From DAOTTI01 sp034437795 (GTDB taxonomy: Bacteria; Chloroflexota; UBA11872; UBA12225), in contig DAOTTI010000023.1 in the NCBI GenBank assembly GCA_034437795.1, positions 1 through 32,694 on the forward strand: a stretch of DNA of 32,694 nucleotides, written 5' to 3'. The position numbers and the translations under genes are program-made. Below the pieces are notes generated by a model. It was not told the origin of the DNA. It did not search any database and worked only from the letters and a program-made list of their open reading frames with translations. The stretch's first letter is position 1; each line of letters starts with the position of its first letter. Of this stretch, positions 13,680 to 21,822 are shown in pieces.

Positions 13680-14546
13680 TTACTTCGGCGGCTCCGGCAC
13701 CGGGCCGAACTTACCCAGCCACTTCTGGTAGATCTGCCTCCAGCGCCCGTCCTGCTTCATTTTCCGCAGCTCGGCGTTGACGAACTCGAGGAAGCCGGTG
13801 CTGGTCTTGGCGATGCCCAGTCCGTACGGCTCGTCGGTAAAGCGGTCGCCGACCACCTTCAGGTCCGGATCCTGATCGGCAAAGCCCAGCAGGATGATGT
13901 CGTCCGTGCTCACGGCGTCGGCGCGGCCCTGCTTGAGCGCCGTCACGCACTCCGCATAGCCCGCAAAGAGCACCTTCTGGGCGTTCGGCGCAAACCGATC
14001 GAGGTTGCGCTCGCTGGTCGAGCCCTGCGCCGAGCAGATGGTCTTGTCCGGCTTGTCCAGGTCCTTGATGCCGGTCACGGGACTGTCCTTCTTCACCAGC
14101 ACCTTCTGCCCCGCCAGGTAGTACACGTCCGAGAAGTCGATCTGCTGCTTGCGTTCCTCGGTGATGGTCATCGTGGCCGCGATGATGTCCACGCGGCCCT
14201 CGTTGAGCAGGGGGATGCGCTGGGCGGAGGTCACCGGCTGGAGCTCCAGCCGGCTGGGTAGCGGATCGGTCTTGATGTTGAACAGGGCCTTGGCTATCTC
14301 CTTGACGATGTCGACGTCGAACCCTTCGATCTGGTTGGTGCGCGGATTGAGGTAGCCGAAGAGGGGCTGGTCCTGCTTGACGCCGGCGATCAGCTTGCCC
14401 CGCTGGACGATCTTGTACATGTAAGTGTTCGCCGGGTACTGGGGCACGCTCGTGGCCGTGCCGCCGGCGCGGCCGCAGGCCGCCAGTAGCGCCGCCAGCG
14501 GCGCGCCGGCCCCCGCGGCGATCATGGCGCGTCTCGTAAGTGCCAT
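13680..14546 (-). CDS. Amino-acid ABC transporter substrate-binding lipoprotein
   Basis: The 288-residue SBP family 3 protein has a lipobox ALLAAC (C24) after a TRRAMIAAGAGAPLAA signal, with paired arginines that could favour Tat export. The mature part shows GKLIAGVKQDQPLFGYLN, GFDVDIVKEIAKALF, DIIAATMTITEERKQQIDFS and AVSTDDIILLGFA, i.e. the two-lobe fold that binds polar amino acids such as Gln, Glu or Asp. Start ATG 14546 follows AGGAGG at 5 nt, one of the best ribosome sites in the window. The gene is followed 20 bp later by the two permeases; the ATPase is upstream across a repeat-rich gap. Confidence 0.94.
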   Translation of the reverse strand: MALTRRAMIAAGAGAPLAALLAACGRAGGTATSVPQYPANTYMYKIVQRGKLIAGVKQDQPLFGYLNPRTNQIEGFDVDIVKEIAKALFNIKTDPLPSRLELQPVTSAQRIPLLNEGRVDIIAATMTITEERKQQIDFSDVYYLAGQKVLVKKDSPVTGIKDLDKPDKTICSAQGSTSERNLDRFAPNAQKVLFAGYAECVTALKQGRADAVSTDDIILLGFADQDPDLKVVGDRFTDEPYGLGIAKTSTGFLEFVNAELRKMKQDGRWRQIYQKWLGKFGPVPEPPK

Positions 14547-14561
14547 TGCAGCCTCCTAAAC

Positions 14562-14589
14562 GTCTGTGGTTGGTCGTCTGCGGTTGGTC
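14562..14589. repeat. 14-bp tandem pair next to the binding-protein ribosome site
   Basis: Two units, GTCTGTGGTTGGTC and GTCTGCGGTTGGTC, lie just upstream of the binding-protein Shine-Dalgarno. On the minus strand each unit splits into two heptamers (GACCAAC and CACAGAC type), so the period is 2 x 7. Confidence 0.75.
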
Positions 14590-14717
14590 CGACTTGACCG
14601 TAGCGCCTCCTGGCAGGGGTACGCAAGCGCCGCCGGCGCAACCGAGGTGCAAGGTGTAACCCTGCCATGGCGAGGTTCAGCGGTGAGCGCTGCGCCGTCG
14701 CGCGGCCAGGACGGGGC

Positions 14718-14773
14718 GCGTCTCGGTACGAGCGTCTCGGTACGAGCGTCTCGGTACGAGCGTCTCAGTGCGA
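14718..14773. repeat. 14-bp tandem array (4 units) crossing the glnQ stop codon
   Basis: Units GCGTCTCGGTACGA at 14718-14731, 14732-14745 and 14746-14759 are identical. The fourth, 14760-14773, differs at two bases and contains the glnQ TGA (14765-14767). The other three lie just past the stop. The remaining gap to the binding protein (14590-14717) shows nothing else recognisable. Confidence 0.92.
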
Positions 14774-15526
14774 GAGGATCTTGCTCAGGAACTGGCGGGT
14801 GCGCTCGTGCCTGGGGTGGGAGAAGAACTCGGCCGGCGGCCCTTCCTCGACCACCACGCCCCCGTCCATGAACATCACACGGTTGGCCACCTCCCGCGCG
14901 AAGCCCATCTCATGGGTCACCACCACCATGGTCATGCCCTCGCGGGCCAGGTCCCGCATCACATCCAGCACCTCTTTGATCATCTCGGGGTCCAGGGCCG
15001 ACGTGGGCTCGTCGAAGAGCATGATCTTCGGGTTCATCGCCAGCCCGCGGGCGATGGCCACCCGCTGCTGCTGGCCGCCGGAGAGCTGGGCCGGATAGGA
15101 GCGGGCTTTCTCGGGGATACCCACGCGGTGGAGGAGCCGGAGGGCGATCTCCTCGGCCTGCTCGCGGGGCAGCTTCTTCACCTGGATCGGCGCCAGGGTG
15201 ATGTTCTCCAGTACGGTCATGTGCGGGAAGAGGTTGAACTGCTGGAAGACCATGCCGATCTCGGTGCGCAGCCGGTTGACGTCGGTCTGTGGGTGGTGGA
15301 CCGGTTTCCCGTAGACGTAGACCTGGCCGCCGTCGATCGTCTCCAGGCGGTTGATGCAGCGCAGGAGCGTGCTCTTGCCGGACCCGCTGGGGCCGCAGAT
15401 GACGACGACCTCACCCTGGCCGACCCGCCCGGAGATGCCCCGCAGCACCGCCAGCCGGCCAAAGTGCTTCTCCACGCGGTCGAATACGATGGCGTCGGCG
15501 CTGCTCGCCGCTGGGGCGCTAGCCAT
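14765..15526 (-). CDS. glnQ: Polar amino-acid ABC transporter ATP-binding protein
   Basis: The 253-residue ATPase is complete: Walker A GPSGSGKST (45-53), Q-loop VFQQFNLFPHMTVLEN, signature LSGGQQQR (148-155), Walker B IMLFDEP (168-174) with D-loop SALDPE, and switch H205 in VVVTHEMGF. GlnQ/HisP-type ATPases drive import through the two permeases encoded downstream. It starts inside the end of the HAD phosphatase gene (8-nt overlap), so those two are coupled. Its last codons lie in a 14-bp tandem array. The symbol is by family; the true substrate may be another amino acid. Confidence 0.94.
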   Translation of the reverse strand: MASAPAASSADAIVFDRVEKHFGRLAVLRGISGRVGQGEVVVICGPSGSGKSTLLRCINRLETIDGGQVYVYGKPVHHPQTDVNRLRTEIGMVFQQFNLFPHMTVLENITLAPIQVKKLPREQAEEIALRLLHRVGIPEKARSYPAQLSGGQQQRVAIARGLAMNPKIMLFDEPTSALDPEMIKEVLDVMRDLAREGMTMVVVTHEMGFAREVANRVMFMDGGVVVEEGPPAEFFSHPRHERTRQFLSKILSH

Positions 15527-16400
15527 GAGCCAGGCTCTCCTGTAGCTCCACCAGATTGGCGAAGACGTGGTCCGGCCTGGCGGGAGCGGCCGGCAGGTCC
15601 TCCCGCCGCGCCACGCCCGTCAGCACCAGGATTTTGACCACCCCGGCCCGCTGGCCGGCCAGCATGTCGGTATGGAGCCCGTCGCCGATGATGGCGGTCT
15701 CGGCCGGGGCGCTTCCGAGGAGCTCCATCGCCACCTGCAGCATCGTCGCCGCCGGCTTGCCGATAACCAGGGGCGGCACGCCGGTGGCCGCCTGGATGTA
15801 GGCCAGCGCGGCGCCGTTGCCCGGCAGGAAGCCGTCCTCTGCAGGCAGGGAGAGGTCGGGGTTGGTGGCCACGAACTGGGCTCCGGCGCGGATGGCCAGG
15901 CAGGCGGCCTTCAGGCGCTCATAGGTCAGGCGCCGGTCCAGGCCGCAGACGACCACGCTGGGCTCGCGCCACACCAGGCGCAGGCCTGCGGAGAGCAGGG
16001 CGCGCACCAGGCCATGCTCGCCGATGGCCATCACCCGCGCTCCCGTCCCCAGGCGCTCGCGCAGGTAGACCGCCGTGGCCTGGGCGGAGGTGAGCACCTG
16101 CTCCGGCGCCACGTCGATGCCCATGCCCCGCAGCTTGGCGCTGTACTGCTCGGCGGTGAGGGTGGAGTTGTTGGTAATGCACTGGAAGCTCCGGCCGGCG
16201 GCGCGCAGGAACTGGAAGAAGGCCGCGGCGCCGGGGAGCGGGGTATTGCCGGTATAGACCACTCCATCTAGGTCGACCAGAAAGGCGCGCAACGATCGTA
16301 ACGGCGCCAGGGCCGCGCCGGCCGCGCCGGCCGCGCCAGCCCCCGCCGGCGCAGCGGGGCGAGAGGTCAGTGACGTCGGTTCTGGGGCATTCATCGCCAT
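15519..16400 (-). CDS. HAD superfamily IIA phosphatase (NagD-like)
   Basis: The 293-residue protein shows HAD motif I FLVDLDGVVYTG (D43, D45), motif II TNNST, the Lys in VIGKPAATM and motif III/IV IIGDGLHTDMLAGQRAG. The large C2a cap lies between (VVCGLDRRLTYERLKAA). Family members dephosphorylate p-nitrophenyl phosphate, 2-phosphoglycolate or nucleotides; the substrate here is unknown. The first ~35 residues are an Ala/Gly/Pro-rich extension encoded by a short GCCGGCGCG-type repeat and may not be translated. It is the first gene of the ABC transporter unit, overlapping glnQ by 8 nt, and is divergent from dprA (80-bp gap). Confidence 0.9.
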   Translation of the reverse strand: MAMNAPEPTSLTSRPAAPAGAGAAGAAGAALAPLRSLRAFLVDLDGVVYTGNTPLPGAAAFFQFLRAAGRSFQCITNNSTLTAEQYSAKLRGMGIDVAPEQVLTSAQATAVYLRERLGTGARVMAIGEHGLVRALLSAGLRLVWREPSVVVCGLDRRLTYERLKAACLAIRAGAQFVATNPDLSLPAEDGFLPGNGAALAYIQAATGVPPLVIGKPAATMLQVAMELLGSAPAETAIIGDGLHTDMLAGQRAGVVKILVLTGVARREDLPAAPARPDHVFANLVELQESLAHG

Positions 16401-16480
16401 AAGAGGTACCGTTCGGCGCGCCCTTCTGACCAGCCGGACGGCCGGACGGCAGGCGGAATCCGCGGTACCATGCTCAGCCG

Positions 16481-17656
16481 ATGACGGAGACGGCCACGCC
16501 GCCGGCGGCCATGGACGATGGCGAGCGCGCCTGCTGGGTCGCCTTCAACCGCACGCCGGGGATCGCCGGCAAGCGGATCAGGCTGCTGCTGGGTCGGTTC
16601 GGGAGCCTGGCGGGGGCGTGGAAGGCGCCGGCGAAGGAGCTGGCCCTGGCCGGACTGGATGCGCGCACCATCGGCCGGCTGGAGGCGGTCCGCTCCCGCC
16701 TGGAGCCGGAACGGGAGCTGGAGCGGGTGCGCCGCGCGGGGGCGTGGGTGCTCACCTGGCGCGACGCCGAGTATCCGCAGCGCCTGGCGGCGATCCCTGA
16801 TCCACCGCCGGTGCTGTACGTGCGGGGCCGGCTGAGCGACGCGGACGCCTGGGCGCTGGCCATCGTCGGCACGCGGCGTCCGACGCTCTACGGCCGTGGC
16901 GTGGCCGAACGCCTGGCTGCCGAGCTGGCCGGCGCGGGGGTGACGATCGTGAGCGGGCTGGCCAAGGGCATCGACTCCCACGCCCACCGCGGCGCGCTGG
17001 CCGGAGGGGGCCGGACCCTGGCCGTGCTGGGGAACGGCATCGACCTCTGCTACCCGCCGGAGAACCGGCGCCTGGCCGCGGAGATCGCCGAGCACGGGGC
17101 GCTGGTGACCGAATACGGGCTGGGGGTGGGCCCGGCCGGCGAGAACTTCCCGCCCCGCAACCGGATCATTTCGGGGCTGGCGGCCGGCGTGCTGGTGGTG
17201 GAGGCGGGCGAGACGTCCGGCGCGCTGATCACCTGCCGCTTCGCCGCCGAGCAGGGGCGCGACGTCTTCGCCGTCCCCGGCCCGATCACGTCGCCGGCCA
17301 GCCGCGGCTGCCACCGGCTGATCCAGGATGGGGCCGCCCTGGTGACCAGCGCCGACGACGTGCTGCAGGAGCTCAACCCGCACATCGGCCTGGTGAGCGC
17401 GCGCCAGCTCCGGCTGGACCTGGCGGACGAGGGCGCCTGGAGCGAGGCCAGCACGGGTCCGTGGCCGGACCCGGTGCCCGGCGCGGACGGCACGCTCCTG
17501 CAGTACCTGCGGGAGGCGGGCCAGCCGGTGCACATCGACGACCTGGCCCGCGCCTGCGGGCGGCCGGTGCAGGAGGTCAGCGCCATGCTGGTGCTGCTGG
17601 AGATCCAGGGGCAGGTCCGGCACGCCGGCGGGATGCGCTATACGGCCACCGGCTGA
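16481..17656 (+). CDS. dprA: DNA-processing protein DprA/Smf
   Basis: The 391-residue protein has the three usual parts. An N-terminal helix-hairpin-helix/SAM-like region (about 10-105) precedes the Rossmann-type DprA core: IVGTRRPTLYGRGVA, IVSGLAKGIDSHAHRGAL, AVLGNGIDLCYPPENRRLA, FPPRNRIISGLA, VVEAGETSGALIT and VPGPITSPASRGCHRLI. A C-terminal winged helix lies at about 330-385 (LQYLREAGQPVHIDDLARAC). DprA loads RecA onto incoming single-stranded DNA during transformation. Start ATG 16481 has no Shine-Dalgarno but a TACCAT ends 10 bases upstream, consistent with a leaderless mRNA. topA, often the next gene, is absent; secD follows instead. The long minus-strand frame opposite it is a shadow. 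Confidence 0.95.
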   Translation: MTETATPPAAMDDGERACWVAFNRTPGIAGKRIRLLLGRFGSLAGAWKAPAKELALAGLDARTIGRLEAVRSRLEPERELERVRRAGAWVLTWRDAEYPQRLAAIPDPPPVLYVRGRLSDADAWALAIVGTRRPTLYGRGVAERLAAELAGAGVTIVSGLAKGIDSHAHRGALAGGGRTLAVLGNGIDLCYPPENRRLAAEIAEHGALVTEYGLGVGPAGENFPPRNRIISGLAAGVLVVEAGETSGALITCRFAAEQGRDVFAVPGPITSPASRGCHRLIQDGAALVTSADDVLQELNPHIGLVSARQLRLDLADEGAWSEASTGPWPDPVPGADGTLLQYLREAGQPVHIDDLARACGRPVQEVSAMLVLLEIQGQVRHAGGMRYTATG

Positions 17657-17690
17657 ACCGCGACCGGCTGAGCCGTGGCGGGCGGCTGAG
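17646..17690. repeat. CGGCTGA tandem repeat crossing the dprA stop codon
   Basis: Units ACCGGCTGAACCGCG and ACCGGCTGAGCCGTG (15 bp each) are followed by a looser GGCGGCTGAGCTGCGG. The dprA TGA (17654-17656) lies in the first unit and each later unit repeats CGGCTGA, giving spare stop-like codons. Confidence 0.7.
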
Positions 17691-17718
17691 CTGCGGCGGC
17701 CATCGGAACGGAGCCGGG

Positions 17719-17724
17719 TATACT
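17719..17724 (+). promoter_or_regulatory. Candidate -10 (TATACT) of secD
   Basis: TATACT ends 13 bases before the secD ATG and no Shine-Dalgarno is present, so the secD message would be leaderless or nearly so. Confidence 0.45.
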
Positions 17725-17736
17725 CGTCTCTGAACC

Positions 17737-19110
17737 ATGCGCCGGCGCGAAGCCTTCATGCTCGCGATCATCGCCCTGATCGCGCTCACGGCCGGCTGGA
17801 TCGTCCAGCCCAATAATCCAGGCATTCATCTCACCCTCTGGGACCGGGACATCAACCTGGAGTTTCGGGTGGTGCAGGGGCTCGACCTGCAGGGGGGGCT
17901 GCAGGTGCTGCTGCAGGCCGATCCCCCTCCAGGGCAGACGGTGACCCGTGACGCGCTGGAGGCCGCGCGGTTCATCATCGAGCAGCGGGTGAACGAGTTC
18001 GGGACGACGGAGCCGGTGATCCAGATCCAAGGCACCGACCGCATCGTGGTGGAGCTCCCCGGCATCAGGACGGCGGAGGACCGCGAGCGAGCGATCCGGC
18101 TGTTCGGGGAGACGGGCCTGCTGGAGTTCATGGATGCCGGCAGCACCCCGCTGCGCGAAGGCACGCGGGTGGAGGAGGGACAGCTCCCGACCATCCTGAC
18201 GGGGAAGAACCTGGACCCGCGCAAGGTGGCGGTGAGCTTCGACCAGCGCAACCGGCCCCAGATCAACTTTGGCTGGGACGCCGAAGGGGCCAGGATCTTC
18301 GCTGACTATACAGAAAAGCACGTCGGGCAGTTTCTGTGCATCGTCCTGGACAAGGTCGTGATCTCCTGTCCGCGGATCCAGAGCCGCATTGAAGACCAGG
18401 GCGTCATCACCGGGACCTTCACGCTGCAAGAAGCCAAGGACATGGTGACCAAGCTCAAGTACGGCGCCCTGCCCATCCCGATGAAGGTCATCCAGCAGCG
18501 GGAGGTGGGCGCCACCCTGGGCCAGGACTCGGTGCGCAAGAGCATCGTGGCCGGCGCGGTGGGGCTGGCGATTGTGATGGCCTTCATGCTCATCTACTAC
18601 CGCCTGCCCGGGCTGCTGGCGGACCTGGCGCTGCTCATCTACGCCGCCATCACCTTCGCCATCTTCAAGAACCCCTGGCAGCCGATCACGCTGACCCTGG
18701 CCGGCATCGCTGGCTTCATCCTCTCCATCGGCATGGCGGTGGACGCCAACATTCTCATCTTCGAGCGCATGAAGGAAGAGCTACGGGCGGGCCGGCCCCT
18801 GGGGTCCGCGGTCGAGGCGGGGTTCGCGCGCGCCTGGAGCAGCATCTGGGACTCGAACGTATCCACCTGGATCACCTGCGCCATCCTCTTCTGGTTTGGC
18901 ACAGGCATGATCAGGGGGTTCGCCCTCACCCTGGCCATCGGCGTCCTGGTGAGCATGTTCACCGCCATTACGGTGACGCGGACGTTCCTGCGCGCCGTGA
19001 TGAGCACGGGGATCCGCGTACACCCGGTGCTGTTCGGGGTCAGCGTACCGCGGCCGGAGGGGGAGACCCGCGGGCGGGGCGCCGGGCTGGCGCAGCCAGT
19101 TGGAGCCTGA
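17737..19110 (+). CDS. secD: Protein translocase subunit SecD
   Basis: The 457-residue protein has six membrane segments, one N-terminal (about 7-25) and five C-terminal, around the outward-facing P1 domain. Family blocks are GLDLQGGLQVLL, DALEAARFIIEQRVNEFGTT, TDRIVVELPGI and ISCPRIQSRIEDQGVITGTF, then TM4 with GMAVDANILIFERMKEEL, whose Asp and Arg belong to the proton-driven cycle. SecDF pulls exported proteins off SecYEG using the proton gradient. secF follows at once. Start ATG 17737 opens with MRRREAFMLAII, a normal N-terminus. Confidence 0.96.
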   Translation: MRRREAFMLAIIALIALTAGWIVQPNNPGIHLTLWDRDINLEFRVVQGLDLQGGLQVLLQADPPPGQTVTRDALEAARFIIEQRVNEFGTTEPVIQIQGTDRIVVELPGIRTAEDRERAIRLFGETGLLEFMDAGSTPLREGTRVEEGQLPTILTGKNLDPRKVAVSFDQRNRPQINFGWDAEGARIFADYTEKHVGQFLCIVLDKVVISCPRIQSRIEDQGVITGTFTLQEAKDMVTKLKYGALPIPMKVIQQREVGATLGQDSVRKSIVAGAVGLAIVMAFMLIYYRLPGLLADLALLIYAAITFAIFKNPWQPITLTLAGIAGFILSIGMAVDANILIFERMKEELRAGRPLGSAVEAGFARAWSSIWDSNVSTWITCAILFWFGTGMIRGFALTLAIGVLVSMFTAITVTRTFLRAVMSTGIRVHPVLFGVSVPRPEGETRGRGAGLAQPVGA

Positions 19111-19114
19111 CGAC

Positions 19115-20062
19115 GTGTTCGACATCATCGGCCGGCGCCGGCTGTACTTCCTGTTCTCCGGCCTGTTGATCGTGGCCGGGGTCTTAGCGCTGGCCATCTG
19201 GGGCCTGCGTCTGGGGATCGACTTCACCGGCGGCAGTATCCTGGAGATCCGCCTGGCACAGGCGCCGGAGCCAGGCCAGGTGCGGGAGGTCTTCGTCCAG
19301 CAGGGCTTGCCTGAAGCCAGCGTAGTGACCAGCCGTGACGCCGGCGGCCGCGTGAGCTACCTGATCCGCACCCGCGACATCGATACGGCGAAGAAGAACG
19401 AGGTACTGCGGGAGCTGGAGAGCCGCTTCGGGACGGTGACGGAAGACCGGTTCGAGTCGGTCGGGCCGGTGATCGGGGCGGAGACGACGCGGCGCGCATT
19501 CATTGCCGTGGGGGCCGCGTCGCTCGCCATTCTGGGGTATCTCTCCTTCGCGTTCCGGCAGGTGCCGAAGCCGTGGCGCTACGGGACCTGCGCCGTGCTG
19601 GCCTTGCTGCACGACGCGCTGGTCGTGCTGGGACTGTGGGCCATCTTCGGGCGCTTCTTCGCCATGGAGGTCGATGCCCTGTTTGTGACGGCCATCCTCA
19701 CCGTGCTCGGCTTCTCAGTGCACGACACGATCGTGGTCTTCGACCGCATTCGCGAGAACGTGGGGCGCTTCCCCGGGGAGAGCTTCGAGCGCGTGGTCAA
19801 CTTCAGCGTGAACCAGACGCTCGACCGCTCGCTGAACACCGGCCTGGCCACGCTCTTCACGTTGGCGGCCCTGCTGTTCCTTGGCGGGGCCACCATTCGC
19901 AACTTCGTGCTGGTGCTCCTGATCGGTATCGTCTCGGGGACCTACTCGTCCATCTTCAACGCCAGCTGCCTGCTCGTGTCCTGGGAGAATGGGGAGCTGG
20001 GCCGGCTGTTCCGCCGGCTGACGGGACGGGGCGGCCCCCGGCCAGCGGCGGCACCCGCCTAG
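19115..20062 (+). CDS. secF: Protein translocase subunit SecF
   Basis: The 315-residue protein has six membrane segments. Blocks are FDIIGRRRLYFLFSGLLIV, GLRLGIDFTGGSILEIRL, YLSFAFRQ and TVLGFSVHDTIVVFDRIREN, the last carrying the conserved TM4 Asp/Arg. Start GTG 19115 is chosen because TTGGAG lies 9 nt upstream and homologues begin MFDIIGRRR-like; a TTG at 19100 is possible and would overlap secD. It works with SecD in protein export. The C-terminus ends in a short Gly/Arg/Pro/Ala tail before palindromic repeats. Confidence 0.95.
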   Translation: MFDIIGRRRLYFLFSGLLIVAGVLALAIWGLRLGIDFTGGSILEIRLAQAPEPGQVREVFVQQGLPEASVVTSRDAGGRVSYLIRTRDIDTAKKNEVLRELESRFGTVTEDRFESVGPVIGAETTRRAFIAVGAASLAILGYLSFAFRQVPKPWRYGTCAVLALLHDALVVLGLWAIFGRFFAMEVDALFVTAILTVLGFSVHDTIVVFDRIRENVGRFPGESFERVVNFSVNQTLDRSLNTGLATLFTLAALLFLGGATIRNFVLVLLIGIVSGTYSSIFNASCLLVSWENGELGRLFRRLTGRGGPRPAAAPA

Positions 20063-20074
20063 CCTGGGTTCCTT

Positions 20075-20240
20075 ACGGCCAGCGGGGAATTCCCTCTCCC
20101 TCTGGGAGAGCGGGAGCCTGCGAACCGGGCCGCGGTGAGGGCGTCGCTGGTGAAGGATCCAACCTGGCCCGCACTACTCACGGCCAGCGGGGAATTCCCT
20201 CTCCCTGTTGAAGAGGGCCAGGGCGAGGGCTCCGACAGTG
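20075..20240. repeat. 105-bp near-tandem duplication containing palindromic repeat
   Basis: A 27-bp block beginning ACGGCCAGCGGGGAATTC is identical at 20075-20101 and 20180-20206. Sequence between and after aligns loosely (GTGAGGGCGTC versus GCGAGGGCTCC; AACCTGGCCC versus AGCCTGGCCC). It lies between the convergent secF and the hypothetical gene, whose last codons it supplies. Confidence 0.85.
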
Positions 20241-20734
20241 AATGACCCAGCCTGGCCCCAGAGGGCGCGGGCGCGCCGCCGCCGGTACGCCGACCGATGG
20301 CTGGCCCACTCAGGGCCGTACGCGGGCAGGCCGGCCTGGTGGTGTGCCGCGGCGCTCCGGTGGGCGGCGCGGGTTTGAAACTCCATCGCGCGGGCCAGGA
20401 CCTCCCACGACCGGTGGTGCAGTGTGGCGCAGTGCTCCCTCAGGTAGCGGCTCTCGCGTTCCAGGAGGATGATCTGGCGCTCCAGGCCGGCCAGGCGCAG
20501 GCGCGACGGTCCGGGGCGAACCTCCTTCAGGCTCAGCGGTAGTATGCGGTCGGCAAGCGTATCCCCGTCGCACGGCACAGTCTCCTGCGCTACCGCCGCC
20601 ACCAGGACATCCGTCTCGCGGTAGAGGCACTCGACGGTCGCCAGGAGCGCGCGCACACCTGGTTGCGCCCGATGGTCCTCTGGCGGGGCTGCCTTAGAAG
20701 GATCGAGTCCACTGGCCACTGAGGTTCCTCTCAT
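20174..20734 (-). CDS. Hypothetical protein with a central coiled coil
   Basis: From the ATG at 20734 the product has 186 residues; an ATG 30 bp upstream is also in frame. Residues 30-70 and 85-135 are predicted helical by eye: VRALLATVECLYRETDVLVA and LAGLERQIILLERESRYLRE, with heptad spacing of Leu/Ile. The C-terminal ~28 residues are encoded by palindromic-repeat DNA and are probably not native. No family recognised and no Shine-Dalgarno visible. A short element AGCAACTCTACA occurs at its start (20738-20749) and again at 20802-20813. Confidence 0.5.
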   Translation of the reverse strand: MRGTSVASGLDPSKAAPPEDHRAQPGVRALLATVECLYRETDVLVAAVAQETVPCDGDTLADRILPLSLKEVRPGPSRLRLAGLERQIILLERESRYLREHCATLHHRSWEVLARAMEFQTRAAHRSAAAHHQAGLPAYGPEWASHRSAYRRRRARALWGQAGSFTVGALALALFNREREFPAGRE

Positions 20735-20839
20735 AAGCAACTCTACATGTCCACGGCTGAACACGCCGCCATGGATAGGTGAGAGAGACAGGACGCCGTG
20801 TGAGCAACTCTACACGCCAGGGTACACTGCCTGCCAGGG

Positions 20840-21130
20840 GCCGGCCGGTTCGTCCCGTTGGCCCCCTGCGCCCCCCGCTCCGACGCGGGGAGGGAGAGGG
20901 CAGCCCTCACCCCTGGCCCCTCTCCCGCGTGCGGGAGAGGGGGGACGGGGGCCGGGGGAGAGCACCTCACCCCCTTCGGCCGGAGCCGTGCCGCACTGGG
21001 AGGGAGGACCTCACCCCCTGGCCCCTTCTCCGACACGGAGAGGGGGAACGACGGCCTTGGTCGTGGGGCGTGGCCGCGCCGCACCCGCTCGCGCGTGAGG
21101 GAGAGGGGAAACGACGGCCAGGGGGTCCAC
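20840..21130. repeat. Palindromic repeat cluster, gene-free
   Basis: The 533-bp gap (20735-21267) holds at least three copies: 20917-20942 (perfect 12-bp stem CCCCTCTCCCGC/GCGGGAGAGGGG), 21022-21046 (CCCCTTCTCCG-ACA-CGGAGAGGGGG) and a degenerate one near 21080-21110. GACGGCC follows each. No gene was seen. Confidence 0.85.
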
Positions 21131-21267
21131 CCGCGCTCTGGCATGGCGGCCCGCATTGTGGGGACGAGAGGGGGCGCGCCGGCCAGAAGCTGGCGCCGCC
21201 TGGATTATTGACTGATGCCCCGCAGTGGGATCACAGTGATAGACTGGGTGCCGCCGGCCCGTTAGGC

Positions 21268-21645
21268 TCAGGCCGCCTTCCGGCGGCTGAGGCGGTGCAC
21301 CACACTGACCAGCTCGCTGAGATCGAAGGGCTTGGCCAGGACGGCGGCCGCGCCGGCGGCCGCCCCGGCGCGCGTGGCGTCCACGGCGGCGGTCATCACC
21401 ACCAGCGGCGCCTGCCGGCCGGCCAGGCGGTGGTACGCGGCCGCGAACCGGAGCCCATCCATCACCGGCATGCGGAGATCCAGCACAATCAGGTCCGGGT
21501 GGCCGTGCTCCTGGACGTGCGCCAGCGCGGCCGCCCCGTGCGGCGCCACGGCCACGTCGAACCCTTCCCCGCGCAGCGCGGCCGCCACCATCTCCCTGAT
21601 CAGGGGATCGTCTTCTACGACCAGGATGTGGCGAGCGCGGTTCAT
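21268..21645 (-). CDS. Stand-alone response-regulator receiver domain
   Basis: The single REC domain (125 residues from the ATG at 21645; an upstream ATG at 21657 adds four) has acidic pocket ED-D (VVEDDPLI), phospho-Asp in VLDLRMPVMDG, switch Thr in VVMTA and Lys in AKPF. No output domain or adjacent histidine kinase exists, so it probably acts by protein contact, as CheY/Spo0F/DivK-type proteins do. Loop 5 contains the Ala/Gly-rich ATRAGAAAGAAAVL. It is divergent from the exported propeller gene; the 165-bp gap contains a 9-bp stem (21709-21717 with 21728-21736). Confidence 0.9.
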   Translation of the reverse strand: MNRARHILVVEDDPLIREMVAAALRGEGFDVAVAPHGAAALAHVQEHGHPDLIVLDLRMPVMDGLRFAAAYHRLAGRQAPLVVMTAAVDATRAGAAAGAAAVLAKPFDLSELVSVVHRLSRRKAA

Positions 21646-21822
21646 GGTTATGATCATCTACTAGGCAAGGGACGTGCCAGGATGGGGTGCGGTCGCTGAC
21701 ACTGATGCGCTGCCGGCGTCATACGGGGCCGGCAGCGCCGCTCGCCACGCGAGGCGGGTCCCATGCGCTGAAGCTGGGCCGCAAGGGAGGGGCGGGATGT
21801 TCACATTCGCTGAGGGAGACGC

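Noticed and set aside
16391..17623. 410-residue minus-strand frame opposite dprA
   Set aside because: It mirrors dprA exactly, has no family features, and owes its length only to GC-rich third positions.
20840..21130. Protein-coding frames in the repeat cluster
   Set aside because: Translations consist of repeat-derived Arg/Gly/Pro strings; the DNA is explained by palindromic repeats.
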